Source: Desulfovibrionaceae bacterium (GTDB lineage Bacteria; Desulfobacterota; Desulfovibrionia; Desulfovibrionales; Desulfovibrionaceae). From it: a stretch of 23,125 nt of DNA. Positions 1 to 7,057 of the stretch are shown here, piece after piece (within the stretch, counting starts at the first letter, position 1; every line of letters begins with the position of its first letter). A program made the position numbers and the translations under genes. The stretch covers positions 1 to 23,125 of the forward strand of contig WRHT01000004.1 of assembly GCA_009783115.1 (NCBI GenBank). Reading direction: 5' to 3'. The notes beneath the pieces were generated by a model. That model ran no database searches. It was given only the letters and a program-made list of their open reading frames with translations, and was not told the DNA's origin.

Positions 1-446
1 GGCCTGGACAATGGAGAAGGCGGTTCGGCGTAAATGGGGGCCAAGGCCGGACGATCTTGCAGGGGGGCGCTTTCCGCTCCCATATCTTTCAGGGCTTCCA
101 GCCCCTCCAGCGGTTCGCCGAAGGCATCAAAGGCCCGGCCCAAAAGGCCCGGCCCCACCGGGAAAAAAGGCGGCAGACTGGAATTGCGGATCAGGCTCCC
201 CGGCCGCACCCCCCGCAGGTCCCCGTAAGGCATGAACAGGAGATTGCCCTCTCGAAAGCCCACCACCTCCGCGGGAATTTCTTCGCCCTTTTCCCCGTGG
301 GGGAGGATATGGCACAAAGAACCCAGCGGCGCGGACAGGCCGCTGCCCTCGGCCACCAACCCCACCACCTTGTTGACCTTGCCGTAGCGCAAGAGCGGAT
401 CAATGCCCCGCAAAAGATCCATCGTCTGCCTGGGATCCGGACTCAT
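1..446 (-). CDS. fliI: Flagellum-specific ATPase FliI, N-terminal part (cut by window edge)
   Basis: The minus strand reads open from an ATG at 446 to the window edge, about 148 residues with no stop. FliI is the cytoplasmic ATPase that feeds substrates into the flagellar type III export apparatus. The segment seen is the N-terminal beta-barrel domain and the linker to the catalytic domain. It includes PVGPGLLGRAFDAFGEPLEG at about residues 94-113, which matches the family motif VG..LLGRV.D..G.PLDG, and it ends in PPSPLSR, matching the PP.PL.R that precedes the catalytic core. The Walker motifs lie outside the window. The gene is divergent from the mot/fli operon and shares a gap of about 120 bases with yggS. 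F1- or V-type subunits look alike in this barrel, but the flagellar neighbours favour FliI. Confidence 0.9.
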   Translation of the reverse strand, partial: MSPDPRQTMDLLRGIDPLLRYGKVNKVVGLVAEGSGLSAPLGSLCHILPHGEKGEEIPAEVVGFREGNLLFMPYGDLRGVRPGSLIRNSSLPPFFPVGPGLLGRAFDAFGEPLEGLEALKDMGAESAPLQDRPALAPIYAEPPSPLSR

Positions 447-475
447 GAAACAACCCTATCACCATCCGGTCCGGC

Positions 476-504
476 TTGACAAAGGCTTTTTCCCTCCATA
501 GGTT
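476..504 (+). promoter_or_regulatory. Candidate sigma70-type promoter of the yggS-mot-fli operon
   Basis: A perfect -35 hexamer TTGACA at 476-481 is followed after 17 bases by TAGGTT at 499-504, a weak -10 that keeps the T, A and final T. It lies in the fliI/yggS divergent gap, about 65 bases before the yggS start. The minus strand has an overlapping TTGTCA, so a divergent fliI promoter could share this DNA. Confidence 0.45.
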
Positions 505-569
505 TCGCTGTATCCGGGCCGTTGACCGCATGCGCGCCGGGAGGCGGCGCGGGCCTGAGGAGGGGCAAG

Positions 570-1343
570 GTGAAACTGGAGAACGAAACCTTGAGCCGGA
601 CGGAAGAGGCGGACCTGCGGGCGCGTTTCGACCGGGTGCGCGAACGCCTGGGCAAGGCCTTGCGGCGTAGCGGCCGAAAGGAGGAAGAGGTCCGCCTGCT
701 GGCGATCTCCAAGTCGCAGAGCCTGGAAAAAATTCTCTGTCTGGCCCGTTACTGGAAGGAAACAGGCGGCTTTCCCCTGTTCGGAGAAAATTATGCCCAG
801 GAGGCCCTGGCCAAACAGGAAGCGGCCCTGAGACAGGACGCCGGACTCGGCCCCGCGAACTGGCATTTCACCGGCCAGGCCCAAAGCAACAAGTCCCGCC
901 TACTGGCCGGCCGCTTCGGGCTGATCCACAGCCTGGATTCTCTAAATTTGGCCCAAAACTTGCAAAAAAACTTGGAAAAGGCGCCGGGATCGCGCCAGGC
1001 GGCGCTAATCCAGGTAAACTTAAACCAGGAAACGGGCAAGGCCGGCGTCAGCCCGGAGGATGCGGCGGAATTCTTGCTCCGCCTGCCGGACTTTCCGGCC
1101 ATAGAGATCCGGGGGCTGATGTGCCTGCCGCCCTATGCCGGAACTCCCGAGGCCAGCCGGCCCTGGTTCATCCGCCTGCGTCAAAAACGTGACGCATGGG
1201 AGAAAGAACTGGGACTGGCGCTCCCGGAGCTGTCCATGGGCATGTCCCATGATTTTGAGGCGGCGGTGGAAGAAGGGGCAACCCTGGTGCGGGTGGGCAC
1301 GGATATTTTCGGACCCCGGATTCGCCGGGATTCCAACCTTTAA
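570..1343 (+). CDS. yggS: YggS/PROSC-family PLP homeostasis protein
   Basis: A 257-residue cytoplasmic protein of the YggS (PLPBP) family, which binds pyridoxal phosphate and buffers B6 and amino-acid pools without a known enzymatic reaction. Family landmarks are present: LLAISKSQ with the PLP-binding lysine, FGENYAQEA, WHFTGQAQSNK (usually WHFIGHLQ.NK), VNLNQETGKAGV, IRGLMCLPP, and the C-terminal SMGMSHDFEAAVEEGATLVR then GTDIFGPR. I chose the GTG at 570 because GAGGAGGGG (557-565) sits just upstream with ideal spacing. A TTG at 522 in the same frame would add 16 residues that do not look like the family. It appears to be the first gene of the flagellar operon, 23 bases before motA. Confidence 0.9.
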   Translation: MKLENETLSRTEEADLRARFDRVRERLGKALRRSGRKEEEVRLLAISKSQSLEKILCLARYWKETGGFPLFGENYAQEALAKQEAALRQDAGLGPANWHFTGQAQSNKSRLLAGRFGLIHSLDSLNLAQNLQKNLEKAPGSRQAALIQVNLNQETGKAGVSPEDAAEFLLRLPDFPAIEIRGLMCLPPYAGTPEASRPWFIRLRQKRDAWEKELGLALPELSMGMSHDFEAAVEEGATLVRVGTDIFGPRIRRDSNL

Positions 1344-1366
1344 CTGGAAAAACTCAGGGTATAACA

Positions 1367-2161
1367 ATGGATTTTGCAACCCTGCTGGGCTTGGCGGTTT
1401 CCTTCGCGCTGATGGGGGAAGCCATAAATTTGGGCGGCGACTTCACCATCTTCCTAAACGGCCCGGCCGCCATGATCGTTATGGGCGGCACCCTGGGGGC
1501 CACCCTGACCAACTATCCCATGCCCGCGCTCTTCAAGATCGGCGGAATCATCCGCAAGACCCTGTTCCACCACGCGCCTTCCCACCGGCAGGTCATCGAG
1601 CAGTTTATCGATTTCGCCTTACTGGCCCGGCGCGAGGGCATCCTGACCCTGGAAGGGATCATTCCCAGCCTGGACAGCCTGTACCTGCGCAAGGGGCTAC
1701 AGCTTACGGTGGACGGGCTGGAGCCGGATTCCATCCGCCTGGTCCTGGAAACGGAAATTGACAACACCCACGCCCGGCACGCCACCGGGGTGGAGATGCT
1801 CAACTCCATGGCCACCTATGCCCCGGCCCTGGGCATGATGGGAACGGTCATCGGCCTGGTGCAGATGTTCCGCAATCTCAATGACCCGGCGGTCATCGGC
1901 CCGTCTATGGCCGTGGCCCTGATCACCACTTTTTACGGGGCGGCGCTGGCCAACCTGGTGTTTCTGCCCCTGTGCGGCAAACTCAAACACAAATCCCAGG
2001 CGGAGGTCCGCATCATGGAAATGCAGATGGCCGGGATCCTTTGCCTGGCCAAGGGCGAAAACCCCAGGGTCATGCGTGACCTGATGGAGAGCTTCCAGCC
2101 CCCGGCCACGCGGAGGCCCAACCCGGACTACGCTCCCTCCGGAGCGGGCGGAACGGACTGA
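1367..2161 (+). CDS. motA: Flagellar stator protein MotA
   Basis: A 264-residue inner-membrane MotA/PomA protein, which forms the ion channel of the flagellar stator with MotB and pushes on FliG. Membrane segments are visible near residues 1-20 and 28-50 and again at about 148-205. The last pair contains MATYAPALGMMGTVIGLVQM and ALITTFYGAALANLVFLPL, the conserved TM3-TM4 channel region. The cytoplasmic loop between TM2 and TM3 carries charged residues such as ARREG, as expected for the FliG contact. The length fits MotA (250-295). The stop overlaps the next start as TGATG, so translation is probably coupled to the first motB. Whether it uses H+ or Na+ cannot be told from sequence alone. Confidence 0.93.
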   Translation: MDFATLLGLAVSFALMGEAINLGGDFTIFLNGPAAMIVMGGTLGATLTNYPMPALFKIGGIIRKTLFHHAPSHRQVIEQFIDFALLARREGILTLEGIIPSLDSLYLRKGLQLTVDGLEPDSIRLVLETEIDNTHARHATGVEMLNSMATYAPALGMMGTVIGLVQMFRNLNDPAVIGPSMAVALITTFYGAALANLVFLPLCGKLKHKSQAEVRIMEMQMAGILCLAKGENPRVMRDLMESFQPPATRRPNPDYAPSGAGGTD

Positions 2162-3000
2162 TGCCTCCACGCGCAAGAGACTTTCCACAGCCCGCCCGTC
2201 CACCCTGGCTGATTATCTTTACGGACATCGTCACGCTCATGCTGACCTTTTTCATCATCATGGCCGCCGTTTCCGTGGTGGATTACCAGGACATGCAGCG
2301 GGCGGCGGCCTCGGTGCGCGGCGCCTTCGGCCTCTCCAGCCAGGAACTCTGGCAGAATGAACAGGAGGCGGGATCCGCCGGACGGCTGTATACCCGCCCG
2401 CACGGAGCGCACACGCCGGACGGCGGGGTTCCGAACGAATCCCGGCTCTTCGCGGATAACCCCCATGTGGCCGCGCGCTACACGGAAACTGAAATAACCA
2501 TTTCCATGCCCGCCCACATGCTCTTTGAAGGCGGCGAATCCGAACTGGGCGAGGCCGGAAGGCATACCCTGGACCGCATCTCTCCATTTTTGCGGGAACT
2601 TACCCACCCGGTGCTGGTGGCCGGCTACAGCGCGCAGGGCTTTGGCGAAGGCTGGAACGTCTTTTCCCTGGACGGACGGACGGTGGATTTTTCCTGGGCC
2701 ATTTCCCTGAACCGGGCCCTGGCCGTTTACCGGCATCTCAGTGCCAGGGGAGCGAACCCGGCCATGCTGCGGGTGGAAGGCTACGGCCGTTACCGCCCGG
2801 ACTTTGACAACCTTACCCCCGAGGGACGGCGCAAAAACCGGCGCGTCGACCTGGTGATTGACCGGCGCAACCCCAACCTGCGCGGGCTTTTGGGCAACCT
2901 GCGGCTGCCTCCGGAACAGGGGCAGGAGTATCATTTCCGGGATTTTCAGTTCAACCTGGATCTGCCCGGCGGCAGCCCGGCAAGGAGGCCGGAAAACTGA
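2161..3000 (+). CDS. motB: MotB-type stator protein, first of two tandem paralogues
   Basis: A 279-residue protein with a short basic N-terminus, one membrane helix containing FTDIVTLMLTFF (the Asp at about residue 22 is at the proton-accepting position of MotB), a variable linker, and a C-terminal OmpA-like peptidoglycan-binding domain. That domain ends in LRVEGYGRYRPDFDN and EGRRKNRRVDLVIDRR, matching the family G.G...P...N....R..NRRV signature. It anchors the stator to the cell wall. Start and stop overlap its neighbours by one base (TGATG on both sides), so motA, this gene and the next motB look translationally coupled. Its OmpA-like domain is closer to consensus than that of the next gene, so it is probably the main wall anchor (inference). 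Confidence 0.85.
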   Translation: MPPRARDFPQPARPPWLIIFTDIVTLMLTFFIIMAAVSVVDYQDMQRAAASVRGAFGLSSQELWQNEQEAGSAGRLYTRPHGAHTPDGGVPNESRLFADNPHVAARYTETEITISMPAHMLFEGGESELGEAGRHTLDRISPFLRELTHPVLVAGYSAQGFGEGWNVFSLDGRTVDFSWAISLNRALAVYRHLSARGANPAMLRVEGYGRYRPDFDNLTPEGRRKNRRVDLVIDRRNPNLRGLLGNLRLPPEQGQEYHFRDFQFNLDLPGGSPARRPEN

Positions 3001-3740
3001 TGTCCAGAGGCAAACGTGTCTTCAGCCAGGCCGGAAACGGCTGGCTGGTCACCTTCGCGGACCTGGCCACCCTGCTGCTGGCGCTCTTTGTGCTGATTTT
3101 CAGCATGTCCTCCGTGGACAGCGCCATCCTCCAGGACATCAGTTCAGGCCTGGATAACCGGGAAGCCCGGAGCAGGGGGAAAAGCGGACGGATTACGGAA
3201 AACCTGCGCCTGGCGGTCGACCTGATGGCGGACACGGAAAACCTGAGCCGGCAGGAAAGCCGCCTCAAAGAGCTGCTCTTTCCTCCGGAGATCTTGCCCC
3301 CCGGCCACGATAGAGGTACAATAGACCAGCTCGTCCGCATTTTTGAGCGCAAGGAAGGCCTGATGTTCACGCTGAACAACGCCCTGCTGTTTATGCCGGA
3401 GAGCAGCGAGTTCACCCCCGGCGGCCGGAATATCCTCCTGGCCCTGGCGCCCCTGCCGGAACTCCTGCCAGGCCGGATCAGCATCGCCGGACACGAGGAA
3501 AAAAATTCCGGGCCGGACCCTTACCTGGCTTCTGGCCGGCGCGCCCTGGCGGCCCTGGGGGTTTTTCTGGGCCGTGGACATACCCCCGCGCGCTTCAGCG
3601 TAAGCGCCTACGGGGCGGACCGCCGCCCGGATCTTCCGGAAGGCTTTGAAAATGCCGCCGAGTTCCCCCAGGGCCGGCTGGAAATTTTATGGGAGCTGCC
3701 CAGGTCCCTTCCGAAAACCGGACAGGGCGTTTCGCCTTGA
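3000..3740 (+). CDS. motB: Second MotB-type protein with degenerate OmpA-like domain
   Basis: A 246-residue MotB paralogue. The N-terminal helix reads WLVTFADLATLLLALFVLIF, with the Asp of the channel motif (FADLATLLLALF) intact at about residue 21. The periplasmic part keeps the outline of the OmpA-like domain (ISIAGHEEKN, SGRRALAALGVFLGRGHTP, FSVSAYGADRRPD). However, the usual NRRVEI near the end is replaced by QGRLEI, so peptidoglycan binding may be weakened. It starts inside the stop of the first motB and ends 34 bases before fliL. A small CGGCT/AGCCG hairpin (3746-3760, no T run) sits in that gap. Two MotB-type genes behind one motA suggest a MotB heterodimer or a specialised second stator subunit (inference). 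Confidence 0.83.
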   Translation: MSRGKRVFSQAGNGWLVTFADLATLLLALFVLIFSMSSVDSAILQDISSGLDNREARSRGKSGRITENLRLAVDLMADTENLSRQESRLKELLFPPEILPPGHDRGTIDQLVRIFERKEGLMFTLNNALLFMPESSEFTPGGRNILLALAPLPELLPGRISIAGHEEKNSGPDPYLASGRRALAALGVFLGRGHTPARFSVSAYGADRRPDLPEGFENAAEFPQGRLEILWELPRSLPKTGQGVSP

Positions 3741-3774
3741 TTAAACGGCTCCTGTAGCCGCTTACGGAGAAGAT

Positions 3775-4287
3775 ATGGCTCAAGAAGACGAATTGCCGGC
3801 CAAGAAAAAAAAAGGCTCGTCCAAGTTTCTACTGTTCTTTTTCCTGCTCCTGCTTCTGGGCGGCGGCGGATTCGCGGCTTGGCGCTTCGGCATCCTGGAC
3901 GACCTGCTGGGGCAGATACTCCCCACCTCCGGAGACGCGCCCGCCGCTCCGGCTTCGCAGCCGCAAGCGCAGGCCGGACCGGGGAATACTTCCACCGTGC
4001 CCCTGCCGAGCTTCATGGTCAACCTCTTTGACCCCCTGGGCCGGCGTTATATCAGGATGGATCTGGAACTGGAAACCATCTCTCCGGAAGTGGGCAAAGA
4101 GGTGCAGGCCCTGAACGCCCGCATCCGCGATACCCTGATCATGCTGTTATCCAGCAAAACCCATACCGAACTTTCCACGCCGGAAGGCAAGCAGATTCTG
4201 CGCAACGAGATCCTGGACCGCCTGAACCAGGTGCTGGGCGGCCCCAAGGTGGTGCGGGTATTTTTCAACAACCTGGTGATCCAATAA
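3775..4287 (+). CDS. fliL: Flagellar basal body-associated protein FliL
   Basis: A 170-residue single-pass inner-membrane protein. A Lys-rich cytoplasmic N-terminus (AKKKKGSS) precedes a membrane helix (FLLFFFLLLLLGGGGFAAW, about residues 18-36). An Ala/Pro/Gln linker follows, then the periplasmic FliL domain: PLPSFMVNLFDPLGRRYIRM, LELETISPEVGKEV, RDTLIMLLSSKT, and the C-terminal VVRVFFNNLVIQ. FliL forms a ring around MotAB and supports torque or stator assembly, which fits its place after the motB pair. GGAGA at 3766-3770 is its ribosome binding site. It is 11 bases ahead of fliN. Confidence 0.93.
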   Translation: MAQEDELPAKKKKGSSKFLLFFFLLLLLGGGGFAAWRFGILDDLLGQILPTSGDAPAAPASQPQAQAGPGNTSTVPLPSFMVNLFDPLGRRYIRMDLELETISPEVGKEVQALNARIRDTLIMLLSSKTHTELSTPEGKQILRNEILDRLNQVLGGPKVVRVFFNNLVIQ

Positions 4288-4298
4288 CGGGGTGTATA

Positions 4299-4808
4299 AT
4301 GAGCCAAGAAAACCAAGAAGATCTGGCGGCGGAGTGGGCTGCGGCCCTGGAATCCCAAGAGAATAAACCGGCGCAGCCCAAGGACCCCAACGACGCCCTG
4401 GCCGACGAGTGGGCCGCGGCCCTGGCGCAGGACGAGCAGGCTGACATCCATAAAGCCAAGGAACAGGCCGTCTTGCACAGCCAGGCCAAGGAGGTCGCCT
4501 TCAAGGATCTGAGCGAGGAGGCCAAGGCCCCCAGGGGAGATGCCGAGCGCCGGGATCTGGATTTCATCCTGGACATCCCTCTGGATGTCTCGGCCGAGCT
4601 GGGGCATACCAAACTTTTGATCAACGAGCTTTTGCAGCTCGGCCAGGGATCGGTGGTGGAGCTGAACAAGCTGGCCGGAGAACCCCTGGAGGTTTACGTG
4701 AACGGCAAGCTGGTAGCCAGGGGCGAGGCCGTGGTCATCAATGAAAAATTCGGCGTGCGCCTGACCGACATCATCAGCCCCATTGAACGGGTAAAACAAC
4801 TGGGTTGA
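4299..4808 (+). CDS. fliN: Flagellar switch protein FliN with duplicated EWAAAL motif
   Basis: A 169-residue C-ring protein. The C-terminal SpoA domain is clear: FILDIPLDVSAELGHTKL, INELLQLGQGSVVELNKLAG, then PLEVYVNGKLVARGEAVVI and FGVRLTDIISP. It forms the base of the rotor with FliM and FliG and docks the export cargo carrier. The N-terminal extension is acidic and Ala-rich and carries EWAAAL twice (residues 12-17 and 37-42), about 25 residues apart. A single such DEWAAAL-like element is common in FliN proteins, so a duplicated copy is a mild oddity. It sits 5 bases before fliO in the operon. Confidence 0.94.
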   Translation: MSQENQEDLAAEWAAALESQENKPAQPKDPNDALADEWAAALAQDEQADIHKAKEQAVLHSQAKEVAFKDLSEEAKAPRGDAERRDLDFILDIPLDVSAELGHTKLLINELLQLGQGSVVELNKLAGEPLEVYVNGKLVARGEAVVINEKFGVRLTDIISPIERVKQLG

Positions 4809-4813
4809 ACTGA

Positions 4814-5242
4814 ATGGAACAACGCCAGGAAACCCTTCAGCCCCCGCCTCCGGAACTGCCGGAATACAGCTTGGCCGGCTATTTCACCGGCCTCTCCGTC
4901 CTTTTTCTCCTGCTGGGGATCTGTTGGTTCGCCCTGCGCTACCTGAAAAACCGGGGCGCCCTGCGCCTCTTCGGGCAGCCGCCGGGACTGGAAGTGGAGG
5001 GGCGACTGAACTTGGGCCCCAAAAAAAGCCTGCTGGTTCTGCGCTATTATGATAAACGCCTGCTCCTGGGGGTGACGGATCAGCGGATCAGCCTGCTGGA
5101 CAGTTCTCCTAACCCGGCGGCTGAAGAAGCAAGCCCGGACGGCTTCGAGGACCGCGCCTGGGGAAAAGGCGCGCTTGCGGAGGCCCCGGCGGACAACGGC
5201 AAATTCAGGGAGCTGCTCCATGGACGCATGCGCAAAAAATAA
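4814..5242 (+). CDS. fliO: Flagellar export assembly protein FliO
   Basis: A 142-residue protein with one N-terminal membrane helix (residues about 20-43, GYFTGLSVLFLLLGICWFAL) and a cytoplasmic domain with the FliO pattern LEVEGRLNLGPKKSLLVLRY then KRLLLGVTDQRISLL. FliO is a scaffold that helps the FliP pore assemble, which fits its place directly before fliP. The 3' end overlaps the first 23 bases of fliP. The last 45 residues are low complexity and poorly conserved, as is usual for this family. FliO is short and divergent in general, so the call leans on both the motif and its place between fliN and fliP. Confidence 0.85.
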   Translation: MEQRQETLQPPPPELPEYSLAGYFTGLSVLFLLLGICWFALRYLKNRGALRLFGQPPGLEVEGRLNLGPKKSLLVLRYYDKRLLLGVTDQRISLLDSSPNPAAEEASPDGFEDRAWGKGALAEAPADNGKFRELLHGRMRKK

Positions 5243-6008
5243 GCGCCGCCTCTTCCACGTCTTCTTCCCGCTGGCCCTCCTGCCCCTGCTGTTTTGTCCC
5301 CAAATCCTACAGGCGGCTTCCCCGGATTTCGTCATGCCCCAAGTGCAGCTCTCCCTCTCCGGCGGCGAGATGGAACCCCGTTCCGTTTCCATGCTCCTGG
5401 AAATCCTCTTTCTGCTCACCGTGCTCTCCCTGGCCCCGGCCATCGTGCTCACGGCCACCAGTTTCACGCGCATCATCATCGTCTTTCACTTCGTGCGCCA
5501 GGCCATAGGCACCCAGCAGCTTCCACCCAACCAGATCCTGGCCAGCCTGGCCATTTTTATGACCGTGGCCATCATGTTCCCGGTGGGCAAACAGATCAAC
5601 GACAATGCCCTGCAACCCTACCTGGAGGAACGCATCGACTTCCAAGTGGCCCTGGAGCGGGCGCAGATCCCCATGCGGGAATTTCTCTTCAAACAGACCA
5701 GGGAAAGGGACCTTTCCATCTTTTACTCCATCACCGGCATGCCCAGGCCGCAAAACCGCGATGACGTGCCGATATCCTCCCTGGTGGCCGCCTTCATCAT
5801 CAGCGAGCTTAAAACCGGCTTCATCATCGGTTTTCTGATTTACATCCCCTTCCTGATCCTGGATATGGTGGTTTCCAGCATCCTCCTGGCCATGGGCATG
5901 ATGATGCTCCCGCCCATGATGGTTTCCATGCCCTTCAAGCTCCTGCTCTTTGTCATGGTGGACGGCTGGAACCTCCTGGTGGGCACTTTGGTGAACAGTT
6001 TTTACTGA
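5220..6008 (+). CDS. fliP: Flagellar type III export gate protein FliP
   Basis: A 262-residue inner-membrane protein of the export gate, which forms a pentameric pore with FliQ and FliR. I chose the ATG at 5220 because AGGGAG (5207-5212) precedes it and the product then begins with a cleavable signal peptide (KNKRRLF, hydrophobic run, ILQAAS), typical of FliP. Conserved segments follow: SFTRIIIVFHFVRQAIGTQQ, PPNQILASLAIFMT, FIISELKTGFIIGFLIYIPF, and ILLAMGMMMLPPMMVSMPFK. It overlaps the end of fliO and is 7 bases before fliQ. A longer ORF from 5175 exists but lacks a good ribosome binding site and would bury the signal peptide. Confidence 0.95.
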   Translation: MDACAKNKRRLFHVFFPLALLPLLFCPQILQAASPDFVMPQVQLSLSGGEMEPRSVSMLLEILFLLTVLSLAPAIVLTATSFTRIIIVFHFVRQAIGTQQLPPNQILASLAIFMTVAIMFPVGKQINDNALQPYLEERIDFQVALERAQIPMREFLFKQTRERDLSIFYSITGMPRPQNRDDVPISSLVAAFIISELKTGFIIGFLIYIPFLILDMVVSSILLAMGMMMLPPMMVSMPFKLLLFVMVDGWNLLVGTLVNSFY

Positions 6009-6015
6009 GGCGGAC

Positions 6016-6285
6016 ATGACCCCGGAATTTATCATCGGCTTTGCCCGGCAAAGCATCGAACTCGCCCTGACCATCGCCCTGCCCATGCTGGGCGTGGGTC
6101 TGGCCGTTGGACTGATTGTCAGCATCTTCCAGGCCGCCACCCAGATCCAGGAAATGACCTTGAGCTTCATCCCCAAGATCGTCTCCATCTTCCTGGTCCT
6201 GCTCCTGGCCTTCCCCTGGATCATGGACAAGATCGTCACTTTCACCAGAGAGATCTTCCTGAATATCCCCAATTACATCAGGTGA
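6016..6285 (+). CDS. fliQ: Flagellar export gate protein FliQ
   Basis: An 89-residue protein with two membrane helices (about residues 15-38 and 50-72). It has the FliQ core LMLGVGLAVGLIVSIFQAAT-like stretch, here ending QAATQIQEMTLSFIPKIVSI. It packs around the FliP/FliR pore of the flagellar secretion gate. It is the last gene of the operon here. fliR, which often follows, is not in this position: the DNA downstream carries a toxin-antitoxin islet on the other strand and then priA. Confidence 0.95.
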   Translation: MTPEFIIGFARQSIELALTIALPMLGVGLAVGLIVSIFQAATQIQEMTLSFIPKIVSIFLVLLLAFPWIMDKIVTFTREIFLNIPNYIR

Positions 6286-6309
6286 ATCCCAGGCGGGACG
6301 ATAAATCAA

Positions 6310-6344
6310 AAGCCGGACAATGCGCCTTGCGCCTTGTCCGGCTT
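6310..6344 (-). terminator. Strong hairpin between fliQ and the TA islet, likely bidirectional
   Basis: An 11-bp perfect inverted repeat (AAGCCGGACAA / TTGTCCGGCTT) encloses a 13-base loop. On the minus strand the stem is followed by TTTTGATTTAT, so it best suits transcripts leaving higBA. On the plus strand, after fliQ, no T run follows. Confidence 0.6.
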
Positions 6345-6426
6345 GCTTCACCCGCCGAGCCGGGCATATAAAGCCGTTGCCGGTTCAGAGGGCGCGGGCC
6401 TCCGCCCCAGGCCGGGGTTATGGCGC

Positions 6427-6699
6427 TCAAATCAAGGAAATAGAAAGCCTTTTCCCAAGGACAGAGGCAAACCGTTCCAGACTCCCGATAGAAGTATTGT
6501 AGGTGGGGTTAAGAATGTTATCAACGGCCACGCGAGATGTTTTCATCATTTTCGCCACCGTGGTCTTTGAGAGATTCTGCACCCGCATTTCTCTCTGGAG
6601 TTCAAGGGCAATAATTTTCTTGGCCGCCAACTCTTTGGCTTCATCGTATAACCCTTGCTCGATCATAAACTCAGAAAAATCTTGTCCAATTCCTTTCAT
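6427..6699 (-). CDS. higA: HigA-type XRE-family antitoxin
   Basis: A 90-residue helix-turn-helix protein: an N-terminal helical part (FSEFMIEQGLYDEAKELAAK, KIIALELQREM) and a C-terminal XRE-like DNA-binding domain (LSKTTVAKMMKTSRVAVDNIL, SIGSLERFASVLGKRLSISL). This is the pattern of HigA antitoxins paired with Gp49/RelE-type HigB toxins. The ATG at 6699 overlaps the end of the toxin reading frame (ATGA, when the toxin is read through its frameshift), and AGGAGG at 6708-6713 gives a strong ribosome binding site. The order is toxin first, antitoxin second, as in higBA. The antitoxin should neutralise the toxin and repress the shared promoter (family knowledge). Confidence 0.85.
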   Translation of the reverse strand: MKGIGQDFSEFMIEQGLYDEAKELAAKKIIALELQREMRVQNLSKTTVAKMMKTSRVAVDNILNPTYNTSIGSLERFASVLGKRLSISLI

Positions 6700-7051
6700 G
6701 ACGAGATCCTCCTAAACTCATCCAGGCGAATATGCGCGGTTTTAAGTTCAGAAAACGGAATTTTTTGCGACTTTTTAATAAAACCATGAAGCAATACCAT
6801 AGTTTGACCTTGGGTTGTAAAAAAAATCCGGCTTATCCCTTCTGGAAGATTGCTTCGTATTTCCCATAAGCCGGCGTCAATTTTTTTTCGACCAACGGAA
6901 AACCCCTTGGAAATGTCGCCTGAACTTTGAAAATATCCGCCCCGATTTCCTTGCGGGCCTCCCTGCTCAAACCCAGAATGAAATCACGCACCGGCTGATT
7001 ACCTTGTTCAGTTTCAAAAAAAACGGCTTTAAGCGGCTCCACTCTCTTCAT
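6696..7051 (-). CDS. higB: HigB-type RelE-superfamily toxin, split by a -1 frameshift at an A8 tract
   Basis: The zero frame from ATG 7051 gives MKRVEPLKAVFF...FPLVEKK, then 15 unrelated residues and a stop at 6833-6835 (72 residues). Shifting by -1 at the A8 tract (6881-6888) continues IDAGLWEIRSNLPEGISRIF, MVLLHGFIKKSQKIP and on to a TGA at 6696-6698, giving 118 residues. That is the full expected Gp49/HigB mRNA-interferase fold, including the C-terminal LLHGF.KKSQK.P signature that the short product lacks. The downstream frame has no stops and ends in an ATGA overlap with higA. A slippery tract, a spacer and a stem-loop suggest programmed frameshifting. A sequencing error in the A tract or a fresh pseudogene remain possible. 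An upstream ATG at 7090 is in frame but overlaps the -35 box, so it is unlikely. Confidence 0.75.
6828..6888 (-). promoter_or_regulatory. Putative programmed -1 frameshift signal in higB
   Basis: Read on the minus strand: the A8 tract (6888-6881) supplies a canonical A AAA AAA heptamer in zero frame (GAA AAA AAA). A 6-base spacer (TTGACG) follows, then a 9-bp perfect inverted repeat CCGGCTTAT (6874-6866) / ATAAGCCGG (6836-6828) with a 29-base loop. The zero-frame stop TAA lies in the 3' arm. AAGGGG (6908-6903), resembling a Shine-Dalgarno, is 14 bases upstream of the A tract, as at some bacterial -1 sites. The elements are seen; their function is inferred. Confidence 0.55.
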
Positions 7052-7057
7052 AAACCT

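Noticed and set aside
3746..3760. CGGCT/AGCCG hairpin between the second motB and fliL as a terminator
   Set aside because: Short stem with no T run inside a clearly continuous operon; at most a processing site.
5307..6272. Long minus-strand ORF (321 residues) over fliP and fliQ
   Set aside because: His/Asp/Gly-rich shadow of the antisense strand of membrane-protein genes; no start signal or family.
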